Source: Alligator mississippiensis (lineage: Eukaryota > Chordata > Crocodylia > Alligatoridae). From it: 64,000 nucleotides of DNA. Below, piece by piece: positions 51,468-61,455 of this stretch. Under the pieces are notes generated by a model. The model made no database searches and was not told where the DNA came from. It was given only the letters and a program-made list of their open reading frames with translations. Made by a program: the position numbers and the translations under genes. The DNA is taken from assembly GCF_030867095.1 (NCBI RefSeq), contig NC_081828.1, positions 53,111,434 to 53,175,433 of the forward strand, read 5' to 3'. How positions within the stretch are numbered: position 1 is the stretch's first letter; each line of letters begins with the position of its first letter.

Positions 51468-52412
51468 TCAGCTGGATTCTTCCTGCGGAGCCAAGTTCAG
51501 GAGGGGACAGTCTTGAGGCAGAGGATCTGGGGCAGGGAACCCCAGCTTTACAACATCTTGCCTGTCCTCCCAGCACCTCCGCTTGTTCTCCCTCAGCTCC
51601 ATCTCTATCCGTCGGCCTTGGGCGTGCATACGCTGGTGGGAGCGGAGGCCTGAGAGCTTCGGGAAGACCTTGCTGCATTCCCCGCAGCAAAAAGACTTCT
51701 GGACGTGGGTCTGGCGGTGCTTAAGCAAAGCTGTGGAGCGGATGAAGGCCTTGCCACAATCGGCACAGATGAAAGGGCGATCGTTGGTGTGTGTGGCCCG
51801 GTGGAAGGTGAAGCTGGATGACTGGCTAAAGGACTTGTTGCAGATCCCGCAGTGGAAGGGCTTGAGGCCCATATGCATCTTGCGGTGCTGGAGAAGGGTG
51901 GAGGGGTCGGAGAAGGTCTTCTCACAGAAGGAGCACTCATAAGGCCGGTCGCCGGTGTGTGTGTTCTGGTGGATCAGCAGCGAGGTGGAGCGGGCAAACG
52001 ACTTGTCACACACGGAGCAGCGGTACGGCTTCTCGCCGGTGTGTGTGCGCTCATGCCGCCGAACCATGGAGGCCTGGTAGAAGCCCTTGCTGCAGTAGGA
52101 GCATGTGTAGGGTCTCTCCCCTGTATGGATTCGCTGGTGTACTTTGAAGTCCGACTTCCTAGCAAAGCTCTTGCCGCAGTCCCCGCAAATCAAGGCCATG
52201 GCGTTGGCACCAGGGCCTTCCGTGGGCTCGTGGTCCCTCAGCGCAGGGCCAAGGTTACCGATTTCTGCCACTGCTGCTAGGTCAGCAAGGACCCTCCCAA
52301 GCTCTGCCCTGCTTTGGCCACGCTCTGTAGGGCTGTCCAGGATCACGCTGTGCTCCAGACTCTCCCGGGAAGGCGTGGCACAGCCTGCATGGCTGATGAT
52401 CTCCACGGCCAT
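51468..52412 (-). CDS. C2H2 zinc-finger protein, seven fingers
   Basis: Encodes 314 residues: a 73-residue N-terminal part without a recognised domain, seven C2H2 fingers (74-96, 102-124, 130-152, 158-180, 186-208, 214-236 and 241-263), and a 51-residue tail with a basic segment (ELRENKRRC) ending QEESS. Early linkers are canonical (TGERP, TGEKP, TGDRP); later ones are not (MGLKP, TNDRP), and the last is one residue short (VQKS). It is not a close relative of the other three genes. A likely 3' splice site (cggctttgttttcag) lies about 140 bases upstream of the ATG, and a CpG island lies beyond it, so the gene has at least one upstream exon. A second ATG in another frame precedes the start (see the overlapping uORF). 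Orthologue not recognised. Confidence 0.9.
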   Translation of the reverse strand: MAVEIISHAGCATPSRESLEHSVILDSPTERGQSRAELGRVLADLAAVAEIGNLGPALRDHEPTEGPGANAMALICGDCGKSFARKSDFKVHQRIHTGERPYTCSYCSKGFYQASMVRRHERTHTGEKPYRCSVCDKSFARSTSLLIHQNTHTGDRPYECSFCEKTFSDPSTLLQHRKMHMGLKPFHCGICNKSFSQSSSFTFHRATHTNDRPFICADCGKAFIRSTALLKHRQTHVQKSFCCGECSKVFPKLSGLRSHQRMHAQGRRIEMELRENKRRCWEDRQDVVKLGFPAPDPLPQDCPLLNLAPQEESS

Positions 52413-52492
52413 CTGCCAGCGGCTGCTTCCTGATCTGGCTGATCCTGCTCTTCTTGACTGGTGCAGGACACACTTTCAGGGCTGTCGGGCAT
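52343..52492 (-). other. Upstream ORF overlapping the 7-finger start codon
   Basis: An ATG 80 bases upstream of the main start opens 49 codons in another frame and ends inside the main coding region. The first 26 residues ([20 protein letters not shown] onward to EAAAG) look like a genuine acidic N-terminus. Both ATGs lie in weak-to-moderate Kozak contexts. It may be a translational uORF, or the true N-terminus separated from the fingers by an alternative splice or a frame change. Confidence 0.5.
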
Positions 52493-52559
52493 GAATGGTC
52501 ACCTGTGCCAGCTGCCCGTGATTCCTAGCACCTCCTGATGCCTGAAAACAAAGCCGCGA

Positions 52560-53560
52560 GCACAAGATGAACGTCTCTCTCAAAACAAATGAGGAGCCTT
52601 CCTTTCCGGAGTCTACCCCTCTTCCCAGCCATCCTTCCTCGGGCCTTGAGCCTCACTGTTCCACGCAGCTCCAAACCCAGGCGCCGAGCGGCCAGCAGCC
52701 CCGGGGAGCCATCGGGCAGCGACAACGCGCGTGGCCAACGTGGACCGACCTGCCGCAGGGCTTCGCACCTCGGTGGCTGCACGGCCGCGACGCGGACGGG
52801 ACCGTCGCATCCCCCCACAGGTGTGCACCTGGCCCGGGGCGCCGGATGGGGCCTGCGGGGTTTCTGGCCGGCTGGACACCCCGGCGGCGACGGGGCAGAG
52901 GGGTGGTCGCCCGCGCCCCAGAGGGTGGGCGAAGGCCGCCCCCACGAGGGTGCTGGGGGGACACCCCCGCCAGGAAGGAGGCGGCCCGCCGGCGGGATCC
53001 CCGCGCCCCGCAGCGAGCTCCGGGCTGGCCCGCAGGCCCCGATGCCGGCCTCGCCCCCGACCCCGGCTCGGCGCTCCTCGGCTCCCCGCGCCCCGCCTCC
53101 CCACAGCGGCCGGGCCGGACCGCGCCGGCCCCGTGGCCCCCGCCCGCCGGGCGATGCCTCACCTCGGCCCGCTCCGCCCCGCCACGGGCCGCTCGGGGGG
53201 CTCCAGCCTCGGCGCCGGGCCCGCGGCCTCGGGCTGCGCTGCCTGTGCCCGCCGGGCCCCGCTCGGGAAGGAAGGGGCGCCCCATGGCTCGGCTCCCCGC
53301 CGCCGAGGAGGCACCACCGCCTCCCTCAGCTCGGCGGCGGCGTGTGAGCGAGCCCGGCCCGCGGCAGGGTAGGGCACCAGGCCCCGGGGCGTGCGGCAGA
53401 GCTGACAGATCAGACAAGGGTTTGCGGGGCGGGTTGGGCAGGCACCGTCCCGCCTCAGGCAGGGCGCGGGCCTGGATGACCTCCTCTGTCTGCCCCCTCC
53501 GGCCCCACTGCGCTGGGCAGCAAGGCTGGGATCGCTGGGGACGGGCAGAGGTTTGGGACC
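52560..53560 (-). promoter_or_regulatory. CpG island, candidate promoter of the 7-finger minus-strand gene
   Basis: One kilobase of very CpG-dense sequence directly upstream of the probable acceptor for the gene at 51468-52412. Long open frames on both strands here are a by-product of the base composition. An island this wide could be bidirectional, but no plus-strand gene was found to its right. CpG density judged by eye. Confidence 0.75.
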
Positions 53561-53930
53561 CACTTGGGCCACGGAACGAGGTGGCCCACCCGGGCCATGG
53601 CCCCATCAACTTTTTCCACGTTAATTTAGCTCTCTTATGTAGTTAACAAAAATAACTATACAGTTTTAACCGGAATGACAATTGCGCGTTTGTGGGTTAT
53701 ATAAATTAATGTGTAAAAAGTTGGTGGGGCCATGGCCTGGGCAGCCCACCCTGTTCCACAGCCTTTGCGTGGCTGTACTTCGCTGGGAAGCTACGGGACG
53801 CAATGCTGGGATCGCCGGGGACTGGCAGCCACGTTCCCTGAGATTTGCAGCCCTACTTCGCTGGGAAGCTATGGGAAGAAGCAATGCTGGGATCGCTGGG
53901 GGTGGGAAGCCAAGTTCTACCTACCCAAAA
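53516..53930 (+). repeat. Three copies of a unit of about 78 bp, split by a hairpin
   Basis: Two adjacent copies start 'tacttcgctgggaagcta' at 53776 and 53854 and contain 'gcaatgctgggatcgc'. A third, related copy ('aaggctgggatcgctgggga') lies at about 53522 on the other side of the palindrome at 53569-53762, in the same orientation. Confidence 0.75.
53569..53762. mobile_element. Long imperfect hairpin, possible foldback element
   Basis: Left arm ('acggaacgaggtggcccacc', 'gggccatggccccatcaact', 'ttttccacgttaattta') is the inverse of the right arm ('taaattaatgtgtaaaaagt', 'tggtggggccatggcct', 'gggcagcccaccctgttcc'). The loop of about 40 bases contains 'aaccggaatgacaattgcgc'. It lies at the edge of the CpG island. 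No target duplication could be fixed. Confidence 0.65.
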
Positions 53931-54020
53931 TAGTTTGACTGCTGGTTGTGGCTACTGGTTACCTCCGTTCCTGATCAGTCTGAGTCTGAATTAACCGTTG
54001 TGCTGGTAGAGCCTTTATAG

Positions 54021-54245
54021 CAGGTGTAGCCAAGTTGCAGCACACGTGCCACAAGTAGCACAGGCTGCTGTGTGGCACGTGGCAGATCAGGGAGGAGGCA
54101 GGCAGCACGGCAGTAGATAGAGCAGGGAGCAGGAAACGAACCAGTAGATCAGGCAGGATGCAGAAAACAGTCGCAGATGAGAAAAGAGAAGGGGATCGGA
54201 GGGCTTCATTTGCGGCATGCCTGCTGAAAAGGCTGGCCCCCACTG
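54021..54245. mobile_element. Non-autonomous hAT element with perfect 8-bp target duplication
   Basis: Ends caggtgtagccaagttgc and 'aaggctggcccccactg', flanked by exact copies of ctttatag (54013-54020 and 54246-54253). Same terminal type as the element at 9038-9308. Confidence 0.9.
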
Positions 54246-54253
54246 CTTTATAG

Positions 54254-54894
54254 TGTACTGGAATGACTAAGGTCAAGACAGGTAATGTGGCAAACTACTG
54301 TTTTTTAGTTAATCCAGCTGTTGCTTTGTTCCTCTTCCTCCTCAAAGATGTGTGCTTTCTCCATATATCAAGCCCCAAATCAGCAAAGCATCTCCACTCA
54401 GGATTGCTTAAGCCCCTGCATAAGTGCAGCTGGGGCTTTAGTTTGAAAGGGGAAAGGGCTGCTGTTTCTACCAGCTCAAATGCAAATGATGGATGGATCC
54501 TTTCTTTTTCTATCCCATGGGATCTGGTTGCTCTTGAGCCAGTCTTTAGTGATGGTCCCCACAGTTTAATAAGACCACTTCAAAAATGCACCCAGCTTTC
54601 TTCATCATGGTTTCTCTCTCTGAACTGCTATTCAACAGCATGTTACCACATAGTGTGCAACATCTTTTCCTCTCAGGAGACATTTAAAATCCATTTTTGA
54701 CAATGGCACTTTAGGCCCAGCAGTGAAAACACTGTAACTCAGCAACCTGATGCTGTTTAAAAAATGCCATGGTTTTTAAAAATATATTACATATTACATT
54801 CCTTTACCAGCAACAACAGTAATCCAACACTTTCTTTCTAAAGGTTATACTTTTAACACTGCAGATAATACACATGATGATCTTTTTTTCCATT
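54254..54894. other. Intergenic, nothing recognised
   Basis: No coding or repeat feature that I can support. Confidence 0.35.
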
Positions 54895-55150
54895 TCACAG
54901 CACCTTTCATCTGGGACTTTCAAAAGCAATTTGGAAACATGATATAGGTACTTTAAAGTTAAAATAAATGGGTAACATCCTACACTACTGCTGGGACATA
55001 GATATTGCCATATTCATTTTAGCCATGATTAAACCAAGTACAAGAAGTAAAATGATTTGATGTCGTTCACCTAGTGAGTCAGTGGCAAAGCTGAGAATTA
55101 AACCCCAGGAGTCCTAATTTCCTGTCCCTTGTGCTATAATGATCTTACCC
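54895..55150 (-). mobile_element. MIR-like (tRNA-derived, CORE-type) SINE remnant
   Basis: The order 'cacagcacctttcat', 'gccatattcattttagcc', 'cacctagtgagtcagtggca', 'aagctgagaattaaacccc', 'aggagtcctaa' follows an inverted MIR-type SINE: tail, core, then the region corresponding to the box B of the tRNA head ('aattaaaccc' for ggattcgaacc). Old and worn. Confidence 0.6.
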
Positions 55151-55818
55151 GTAAGTAGAAACTTTTTGTCCAGATAGATATGACTTTGTAATTTTCTGAC
55201 TGTAGAAAAAAGTGCTGTACATCTAAGGTTCATTTCATCCTCTACTGAAATGTCACTATCTCAAGATGGAATCTGGTGACATACAATGCTATGAAACAGG
55301 AAACCTAGGGGAATGCCATAGCCAGACTTTGAAGGGAGAATTTAAGTTAAAAAATCTAATTACCAGCTTGGAATATGACCAGGTCATTCATGTTACTACC
55401 CCAACCCTTTTGAAAAAATGCCAGGGGATTTTTCAGAAACGTAAGGTAGAACTTTGAACTTGGCTCTCATCTACAATTTCTGTGTAGTGTGTTTAATAGG
55501 TTAAAATATGCAGAGAAGTCCAGTTAAAATATCAAACAAAATGTGACTAAATTTCTTATAACAGCTGATCTGCACATACCAAACAAACCTCAGCATCCAG
55601 TGATCTTCCTATCATATAGCACAAAGTTAGAAACAGGATCTCAAATTGACCATCAATCTGTTCCAGTCTGGCACTTCCAGTGTTTTCACAATGTAGGGTA
55701 ACTACTTCTGTCCTAACAGCACAGGGATCTACTTCCCCTGAGAAGTTATGCTTTTCTACAGCCTAAGAAATTTCATGTGTTAGGCTCCTTTCCTCCCTGT
55801 ACCCTGTCTTTACCTCTA
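55151..55818. other. Intergenic, nothing recognised
   Basis: No coding or repeat feature that I can support. Confidence 0.35.
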
Positions 55819-55821
55819 AGG

Positions 55822-56067
55822 GGGTGCATCTACACAAGATGCTTAATGCGCAGAAGACCAATTCTACTCTGCGCTAGCACAGTAGGCAAAAGCCATGCTA
55901 ATGTGCAGTAGACTTAGTCTAATGTGCATTAATGTCACAAAAAAGTATTAATTGGCACTAATGTGCAGTAGCACACATTTTGGCACATGGAGTTAGTACC
56001 TGTTATTACAGGCAATAAACTTAATGTGCCATAATTACAGGCAATTAATGAACATGTAGATGCACCC
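55822..56067. mobile_element. Palindromic MITE (family member 2 of 3)
   Basis: Ends gggtgcatctacacaagatg and 'aacatgtagatgcaccc' are clear inverted repeats, flanked by agg at 55819-55821 and 56068-56070. The interior repeats 'aatgtgcagtag' and 'taatgtgc' motifs and includes 'tacctgttattacagg'. Confidence 0.8.
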
Positions 56068-56070
56068 AGG

Positions 56071-56756
56071 ATATCAGTAATATTTTACAGGGATCACCTT
56101 ATGTTGTTTTCACCAAACAACGGGGTTTTTAAACATTTCATGTCAGTCTGAAAAGCCATGGCCCAGACTGGTCAAACTGAAAGGTACCTTAGAAATGCCT
56201 CAGATGTATTAGATTAGGTGGGGCCCCCTGTGGCTCATTCCATTGATAGACTTAGCACAATTGCCTCCAACATCCCTTACCATCACACCTCATCATTTGC
56301 TTCCCATCTGTTCACCTCCACACTGAAAAGCAGTGGTAGAGTTCCAGTTCTGTGAATGATTTGGGCCATGTTTAACCTTTATTGATCTTGGCCTCCCTCA
56401 GCAGCAGAGAATTTGTCAGTTTGCTTTCTTGCTGTCCCCCAGTATGGAGGAACCTTGCCACTGTAACCAAAAAAGGACATCCTACATTACACCACCAGTG
56501 ACCGCAATGGACCTGCTGTTAGATCACAGTGAACTTAGAGAAGATGCCTGGCATATCCCATGGACTGGTGCATAGCACAGCTTTCCATGGGACTCAGCCC
56601 ACCAGCACTTTTAGTCTGTGGCTGTGGGACCCAAAAGGTAACTCAGTTCCAAATAACAGAAGCAAGGAGCAGGGGGGAAATGATATATAAATACAGTCTG
56701 GTTAGCAAAGTCCTCTCTAAGTGACTGATCATGCCAAAGTCACCTAAGAACTGTGT
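56071..56756. other. Intergenic, nothing recognised
   Basis: No coding or repeat feature that I can support. Confidence 0.35.
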
Positions 56757-56935
56757 CATAGATTCATAGATGTAGGGTCAGAAGGGACCTTGTAGATCAT
56801 CAAGTCCAATCCCCTGCACTGGGCAGGAGAGAAAACTGGGCTCAAATGACCCCAGCCAGGTAGATGTCAAGCCTCCTCTTAAAGACCCCCAGGGTAGGAG
56901 CCATTACCACTTCCCTTGGAAGTTGGTTCCAGATC

Positions 56936-57937
56936 CTAGCCGCCCTGACTGAAGTAGTGCTTTCGGATGTCTAGTCTAAACCTACTCTTTAACAATTTGT
57001 GGCCGTTATTCCTTGTTACCCCGGGGGGCGCTAGAGGGAACAGGGTCTCTCCCAAACCCTGCTGGTCCCCCCTAGTGAGTTTATAGATGGCCACCAGGTC
57101 CCCCCTCAGCCTTCCCTTGCGAAGGCTGAACAGGTTCAGGTCCCATAGCCTCTCTTCGTAGGGTCTGCCCTGCTGTCCCCTGATCATGCAGGTGGCCCTC
57201 CTCTGGACCCTCTCAATGCTGTCCACATCCCGCTTGAAGTGTGGTGCCCAGAACTGAACAAAGTACTCCAGCTGTGGCCTGACCACTGTCGCATAGAGGG
57301 GGAGGATCACTTTCTTGGCCCTGCTTGAGATGCATCTGTGGATGCATGACAAGGTGTGGTTGGCCCTACTGACCATGACCTCGCATTGTCGGCCCATGTT
57401 CATCTTGGAGTCAATAATGACTGCCACCGTGCTCTCAAGAAGGGAGTTTCCCAGCTTATAAGTGTGCTGCTGGTTCCTACTGCCCAAGTGCAGCACCCTG
57501 AACTTGTCAGTATTGAAACCCATCCTATTTTCATTAGCCCACCCCTGTAACCTGTCCAGGTCCTGCTGTAATCTGTCCTTCCCTACTAGCGTGCCCACCT
57601 CACTCCAAATCTTGGTATCATCAGCAAATTTAAACAGGCTGCTTTTTACCCCATCGTCCAAGTCACTAATAAAGAAATTGAACAGTGCAGGCCCAAGGAC
57701 CGAGCCCTGGGGGACTCCACTGCCTACTTCCCTCCAGGTCGAAAAAGATCCATCCACCACCACTCTCTGAGTACGACCTCTCAGCCAATTAGCAATCCAT
57801 CTGACTGCGTAGGCATCAATGCCACAGTCGCCTAGTTTTTTGATGAGAATGGAGCGGGAGACAGTGTCAAAGGCCTTGCTGAAGTCCAGAAAGACTACAT
57901 GTGTCCAATGATTTTGTGACCTGATCATAGAAGGCAA
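56936..57937 (-). pseudogene. CR1 ORF2, reverse transcriptase C-terminal two-thirds
   Basis: An open stretch of 333 residues with the polymerase core: VFLDFSKAFDTVSRSILIKK (catalytic aspartate block A), GVPQGSVLGPALFNFFISDL (block B), KFADDTKIWS (block C with the FADD catalytic pair), then the thumb (VVRPQLEYFVQFWAPHFKRD) and the CR1 C-terminus. It would copy CR1 RNA into DNA at the nicked target. The catalytic residues are all present, but the frame is separated from the upstream fragments. Confidence 0.9.
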
Positions 57938-58489
57938 TCAGGTTGGTCTGGCAAGATCTGCCCCTAATGAAACCGCGCTGGTTGCCCTTGAGCATCATCC
58001 CTGCTGCTGGCCCATCACAGATGTGCTCCTGGATGATCTCAAAGAGTTTTGCCGGGATTGAAGTCAGACTAATGGCCCTATAGTTGCCCAGGTCCTCCCT
58101 CTTCCCTTTTTTGAAGATGGAGACCACGTTGACTTTCTTCCAGTCATCTGGCACCTGGCCAGAGCAACAGAGTGCTCGTAAAGCCATGCCAGGGGCCCCA
58201 CAATAACCCCTGCCAATTCCCTTAACACCCTGGGGTGGAGACCATCTGGACCTACTGATCTGAACATGTCCAGCCCCTCCAGAAGCTCTCTAATCTGGTC
58301 GTCCCTGACCTTAAGCCTGGCGGCGTTTCTCCCGAGTCTGTCTGGAATCTTGGTCAGGGAGTCCCGGTCCCTGCACAAGAAAATGGAGGCGAAGAATTTG
58401 TTAAAGAGGTCTGTTTTCTCCTCTGGTGGGACCACCAGATTTCCAAGCATATGCTGCAGGGGCCCCACATTACCCAGTGCCTTTTGCAT
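57867..58489 (-). pseudogene. CR1 ORF2, reverse transcriptase N-terminal part in two frames
   Basis: Two overlapping open pieces (58064-58489 and 57867-58187) carry the start of the reverse transcriptase: SVGPDGLHPRVLRELAGVI in the first, then PDDWKKVNVVSIFKKGKRED and NYRAISLTSIPAKLFE in the second. They belong to one original reading frame that shifted near 58140-58190. Confidence 0.85.
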
Positions 58490-58494
58490 TCTCT

Positions 58495-59490
58495 CTATAT
58501 ATTTAAAAAGGACTTTTTATTATCTTTGATCCTTGATGCTAGCCCTAGCTCTGTATCTGCCTTACCTTTTCTAACAGCCCCCCTACAGACCCGAGTGGTG
58601 GAGGTATATTCCTCTTTGGTGATAGCACCTCCCTTGGTGTACGCCTCCTTTTTGGCAATCAGGCATTTGCGAATGCCCTTGGTGAGCCAGGGGGGCTTTT
58701 GGGCACTTTTGCCCCCCTTGCTTCTTGTTGGAATTGTCACCCCTTGGGCTCTGAGTATCGTCTCCTTAAGGAACGACCACTCATCTTTGGCACTGAGTTC
58801 CCCTACTTTTGAGGACCCCAGCGCCTCTCCCACTAATCTCAAGTCATTGAAGTTGACCCTCTTAAAGTCTAGGGCTACTGCCTTGCTGCAGGCCCTTGGC
58901 ACCCTGCGCTGGACGGTGAATTCCAGCAAGCAATGATCACTATTGCCCAGGTGGTTGAGGACCTGGAGCCCTCTTACCAGGTCGTTGCCTGTGGCCAGGA
59001 CCAGGTCCAGCAGGGCATTCCACCTGGTAGGACTGTGCACCTCCTGGGTTAAGCGGAGATCTTGTATCTCGGCCAGGAACCTCCGTGAGCGGTCCGACCC
59101 GGCTGACTGCTCCTCCCAGCAGATGTCCGGGTAATTTAGATCACCCATGACAACTACATCCCTTGCCTTAAGTGCCTCTGCAAGCTGACCAGAGAATTCG
59201 CGGTTCAGCTCTTCCCCTTGGTTGGGAGGTCTGTAGTAGACTCCCACCGTTAAGTCCCTTTCCTCACGACCCCATTGTATCCTGACCCAGAGCACTTCAG
59301 CTTGCCCCTCCTCTGACCCCATCCTGCTGGTAGAGGATGTGTATTGCTCTTTGATGTAGAGCACCACACCCCTGCCCTTCCTTCCTGTTCTATCTTGCCT
59401 GTAAAGCCTATAGCCCCTAATGTTAACCGCCCAGTCGTGGGATGAATCCCACCGGATTTCTGTGAGCCCTACTATGTCTGGGTTTGAACA
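58495..59490 (-). pseudogene. CR1 ORF2, apurinic-type endonuclease and linker
   Basis: Open from at least 59367 down to 58495, with the upstream frame apparently continuing to about 59490 (PDIVGLTEIRWDSSHDWA). Shows the endonuclease blocks VGVYYRPPNQGEE, MGDLNYPDICWEE, LDLVLATGNDL and LGNSDHCLLEF, then a basic linker ending NKKSFLN. The enzyme nicks the target to prime reverse transcription. A stop follows the linker. Confidence 0.85.
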
Positions 59491-59712
59491 GGCTATTCGG
59501 AGGGTGAGTTCCTCCTACTTATTCCCCATACTAAGAGCATTTGTATAGAGGCATTTAAGGCCTTGGATTGCTGCTTGTGCCACCCCCCGATTTTCAAGAC
59601 TATCTGGACCCGTTACATACCTGGGTACTCCTTGCATATGTCACCTGTCTTCGTCGGGACGTGTCCTTAAGTCTTCCTGAGGCCCCATCCCCTGGCAAAG
59701 CTAGTTTAAAGC

Positions 59713-60405
59713 TCACCGCACGAGATCAGCCAACCTGAAAGAGAAGACACACTTGACTTTAGGAAAGAGGTGTAGCCCATCCCACCCATGCAAGTCCCCT
59801 GCACGAAAGCATGGGTCATTATCTAGGAACCTGAGGCCTGCCTGGTGGCACCAACTCCATAACCACTGGTTTACCTTGCCAGTGCAGGCCTCGTGTTGCC
59901 GTCCATGCGTACTCACCTGGAGAATAGAGGAGAATACCACCTGTGCCCCTGTCTCCTTAAGCTGGGCCCCCCCAGAGCCTTGAAGTCCTTCATGCTGTGG
60001 TCTGGGTTGCCCCTGGCCGCATCATTTGTTCCCACATGGATGAGAACCATGGGGTACTGGTCTGCGGGTCGGATGTAGGCCAGGCTCCTCTCTGTGATGT
60101 ATCGAACCCGAGCTTCAGGCATGAAGCAGACCTCTTGTGCCATGGGGTCGGAACAGCAGATGGAACCCTCCAGTCCTCGTAGGATGGAGTCCCAGATGAT
60201 GAGGACTCAGCATTTCTTCCTGCTGGTGTTCGTTCTCTGCGCCATCTGTGTCATGTGGGGAGTGGCAACATCCCCGCTGGAGGCATCCCTTTCGTTGTTC
60301 TCCGTCACAGCTGCCAGGGCCTCATACTTGTTCCCCAGTTGTACCTGGGGAGCCTCCATCACTGTAGCCCGAGCAGCTCTGGATCTGCTCGAGCAGTTCA
60401 AGTGT
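59713..60405 (-). pseudogene. CR1 ORF1 remnant with SGNH-type esterase motifs
   Basis: Three minus-strand pieces: 60207-60401, with EAPQVQLGNKYEALAAVTEN; 59913-60143, with YPMVLIHVGTNDAARG; and 59713-59940, with AGLRFLDNDPCF and WDGLHLF. GTND matches the asparagine block, and DGLHL the aspartate-histidine block, of SGNH/GDSL esterases, a domain known from CR1 ORF1 of vertebrates. The frame is broken between the pieces. Confidence 0.75.
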
Positions 60406-60470
60406 CATCTTTGACTGAAACATAGCAGAGTCGGGATAGAATTTAGCAGCACCTGGCAGGGCTGCACGTC

Positions 60471-60883
60471 AGAAAACCAAGAGCCTTGTGACAAACTATG
60501 GGTCTAAACAGATGTAGTGGGGTTTATGTGGCAGGAGCACCCAAAGTCCCAGTTAGGATCAGGGCTCCATGAGGTGCTGTGCTGTTCAAATACTTACAAA
60601 GACACAGCCCTGCATTGAATGGGTGTTTTCCATGTACTCAAGGGGTGGAACATGGAATTGGCTCCATTGAAAGAGCAGAAAGCTGCTTCTGTAATAACAC
60701 CCAGCACCACAGAGCACAGGAGGACACTGTATTAATGAGTAAGTGCTCTGTGTTGTCATGTCTAGGACTGGCCAGCAGGTGGTAGCATTGCCCTACCAAT
60801 GATCAGAAATGGTACTAGGCAGTTGAAAAAAAGAAGTATTTGAGTCTAAAGTCCAGCAGAAGGCAGGGTAGGTTTGCACCTTA
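60471..60883. other. Intergenic, nothing recognised
   Basis: No coding or repeat feature that I can support. Confidence 0.35.
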
Positions 60884-60886
60884 TAA

Positions 60887-61126
60887 GGTGTGTCTATATG
60901 TGTTCTTTAATGTGCAGTAACCTGTTTGACTGTGCATTAGAGCAGTGTGTCAAAACCCATGCTAATGTTTATTCAAATAAGCTACTGCACATTGTGTCAC
61001 TAAAAAAAGTGCGCTTGCGCTACTGCACATTAGCGCAGCCTAATGTGCATTTATTTACTACCTCATATTGGAGAGCCTAAATTTAATGTGCATTAGTAAA
61101 AGCAGTAATGCATGTGTAGACACCCC
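60887..61126. mobile_element. Palindromic MITE (family member 3 of 3)
   Basis: Ends ggtgtgtctatatgtgttct and 'aatgcatgtgtagacacc' are inverted repeats; flanks taa and tag. The interior carries 'aatgtgcagtaa', 'ctactgcacatt' and 'gcctaatgtgcat', shared with the members at 41882 and 55822. Confidence 0.72.
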
Positions 61127-61289
61127 TAGAGTAGTTAAATCACAGATATATACCATAAGCTTAAGTAAGCAGGGAGCAGATGCTGTGAAGGGACTACTGG
61201 AGGTTCCTGGGAAAGAGTAGAATCTGTGCAGGCAGTAAGTGAGCCTGTGAATGATTGGACACCTGCATTTGTGAATGTGTCTTTCACTG

Positions 61290-61455
61290 CCTATGCCTGA
61301 AGAAGGGTGACTGCCTGAAAGCTTGCCAAGAACTTTTTTCCAACTACTCAGTTGGTCTAATAAAAGATATCACATCTTTATCACATCTAATAAAAGATAT
61401 CACAGTTGGTCTAATAAAAGATATCACAACAAGAACCTTGCCTGCCTATGTTTTT
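61290..61455 (+). mobile_element. Retroposon fragment with internal 'ctaataaaagatatcac' repeats
   Basis: Begins 'cctgaagaagggtgactgcc', 'tgaaagcttgccaagaac', then carries 'ggtctaataaaagatatcac' three times with partial copies between, and ends 'aaccttgcctgcctatg'. The last part matches the insertion at 14730-14842. Family unassigned. Confidence 0.6.

Larger units (their letters stand above)
56757..60470 (-). mobile_element. Near-complete CR1 LINE, inactive
   Basis: A CR1 non-LTR retrotransposon of about 3.7 kb on the minus strand. Its 3' end (left) reads 'catagattcatagatgtagg', 'gtcagaagggaccttgtaga'. ORF2 occupies about 59490-56936 and carries endonuclease motifs (VGVYYRPPNQ, MGDLNYPDICW, SDHCLLEF) and reverse transcriptase motifs (VFLDFSKAFDTV, GVPQGSVLGP, FADDTK). 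ORF1 remnants at about 60400-59713 carry an esterase-type domain. At least three frame changes break the coding. It is much better preserved than the other CR1 copies in the window, so it is probably one of the younger insertions here. Confidence 0.93.

Noticed and set aside
51583-52280. Plus-strand open frames of 119 and 142 codons
   Set aside because: Antisense shadows of the 7-finger gene at 51468-52412.
52567-53646. Long open frames on both strands (359 and 318 codons)
   Set aside because: They fall inside a CpG island, where stop codons are rare for compositional reasons. The peptides are arginine, proline, glycine and alanine-rich with no domain.
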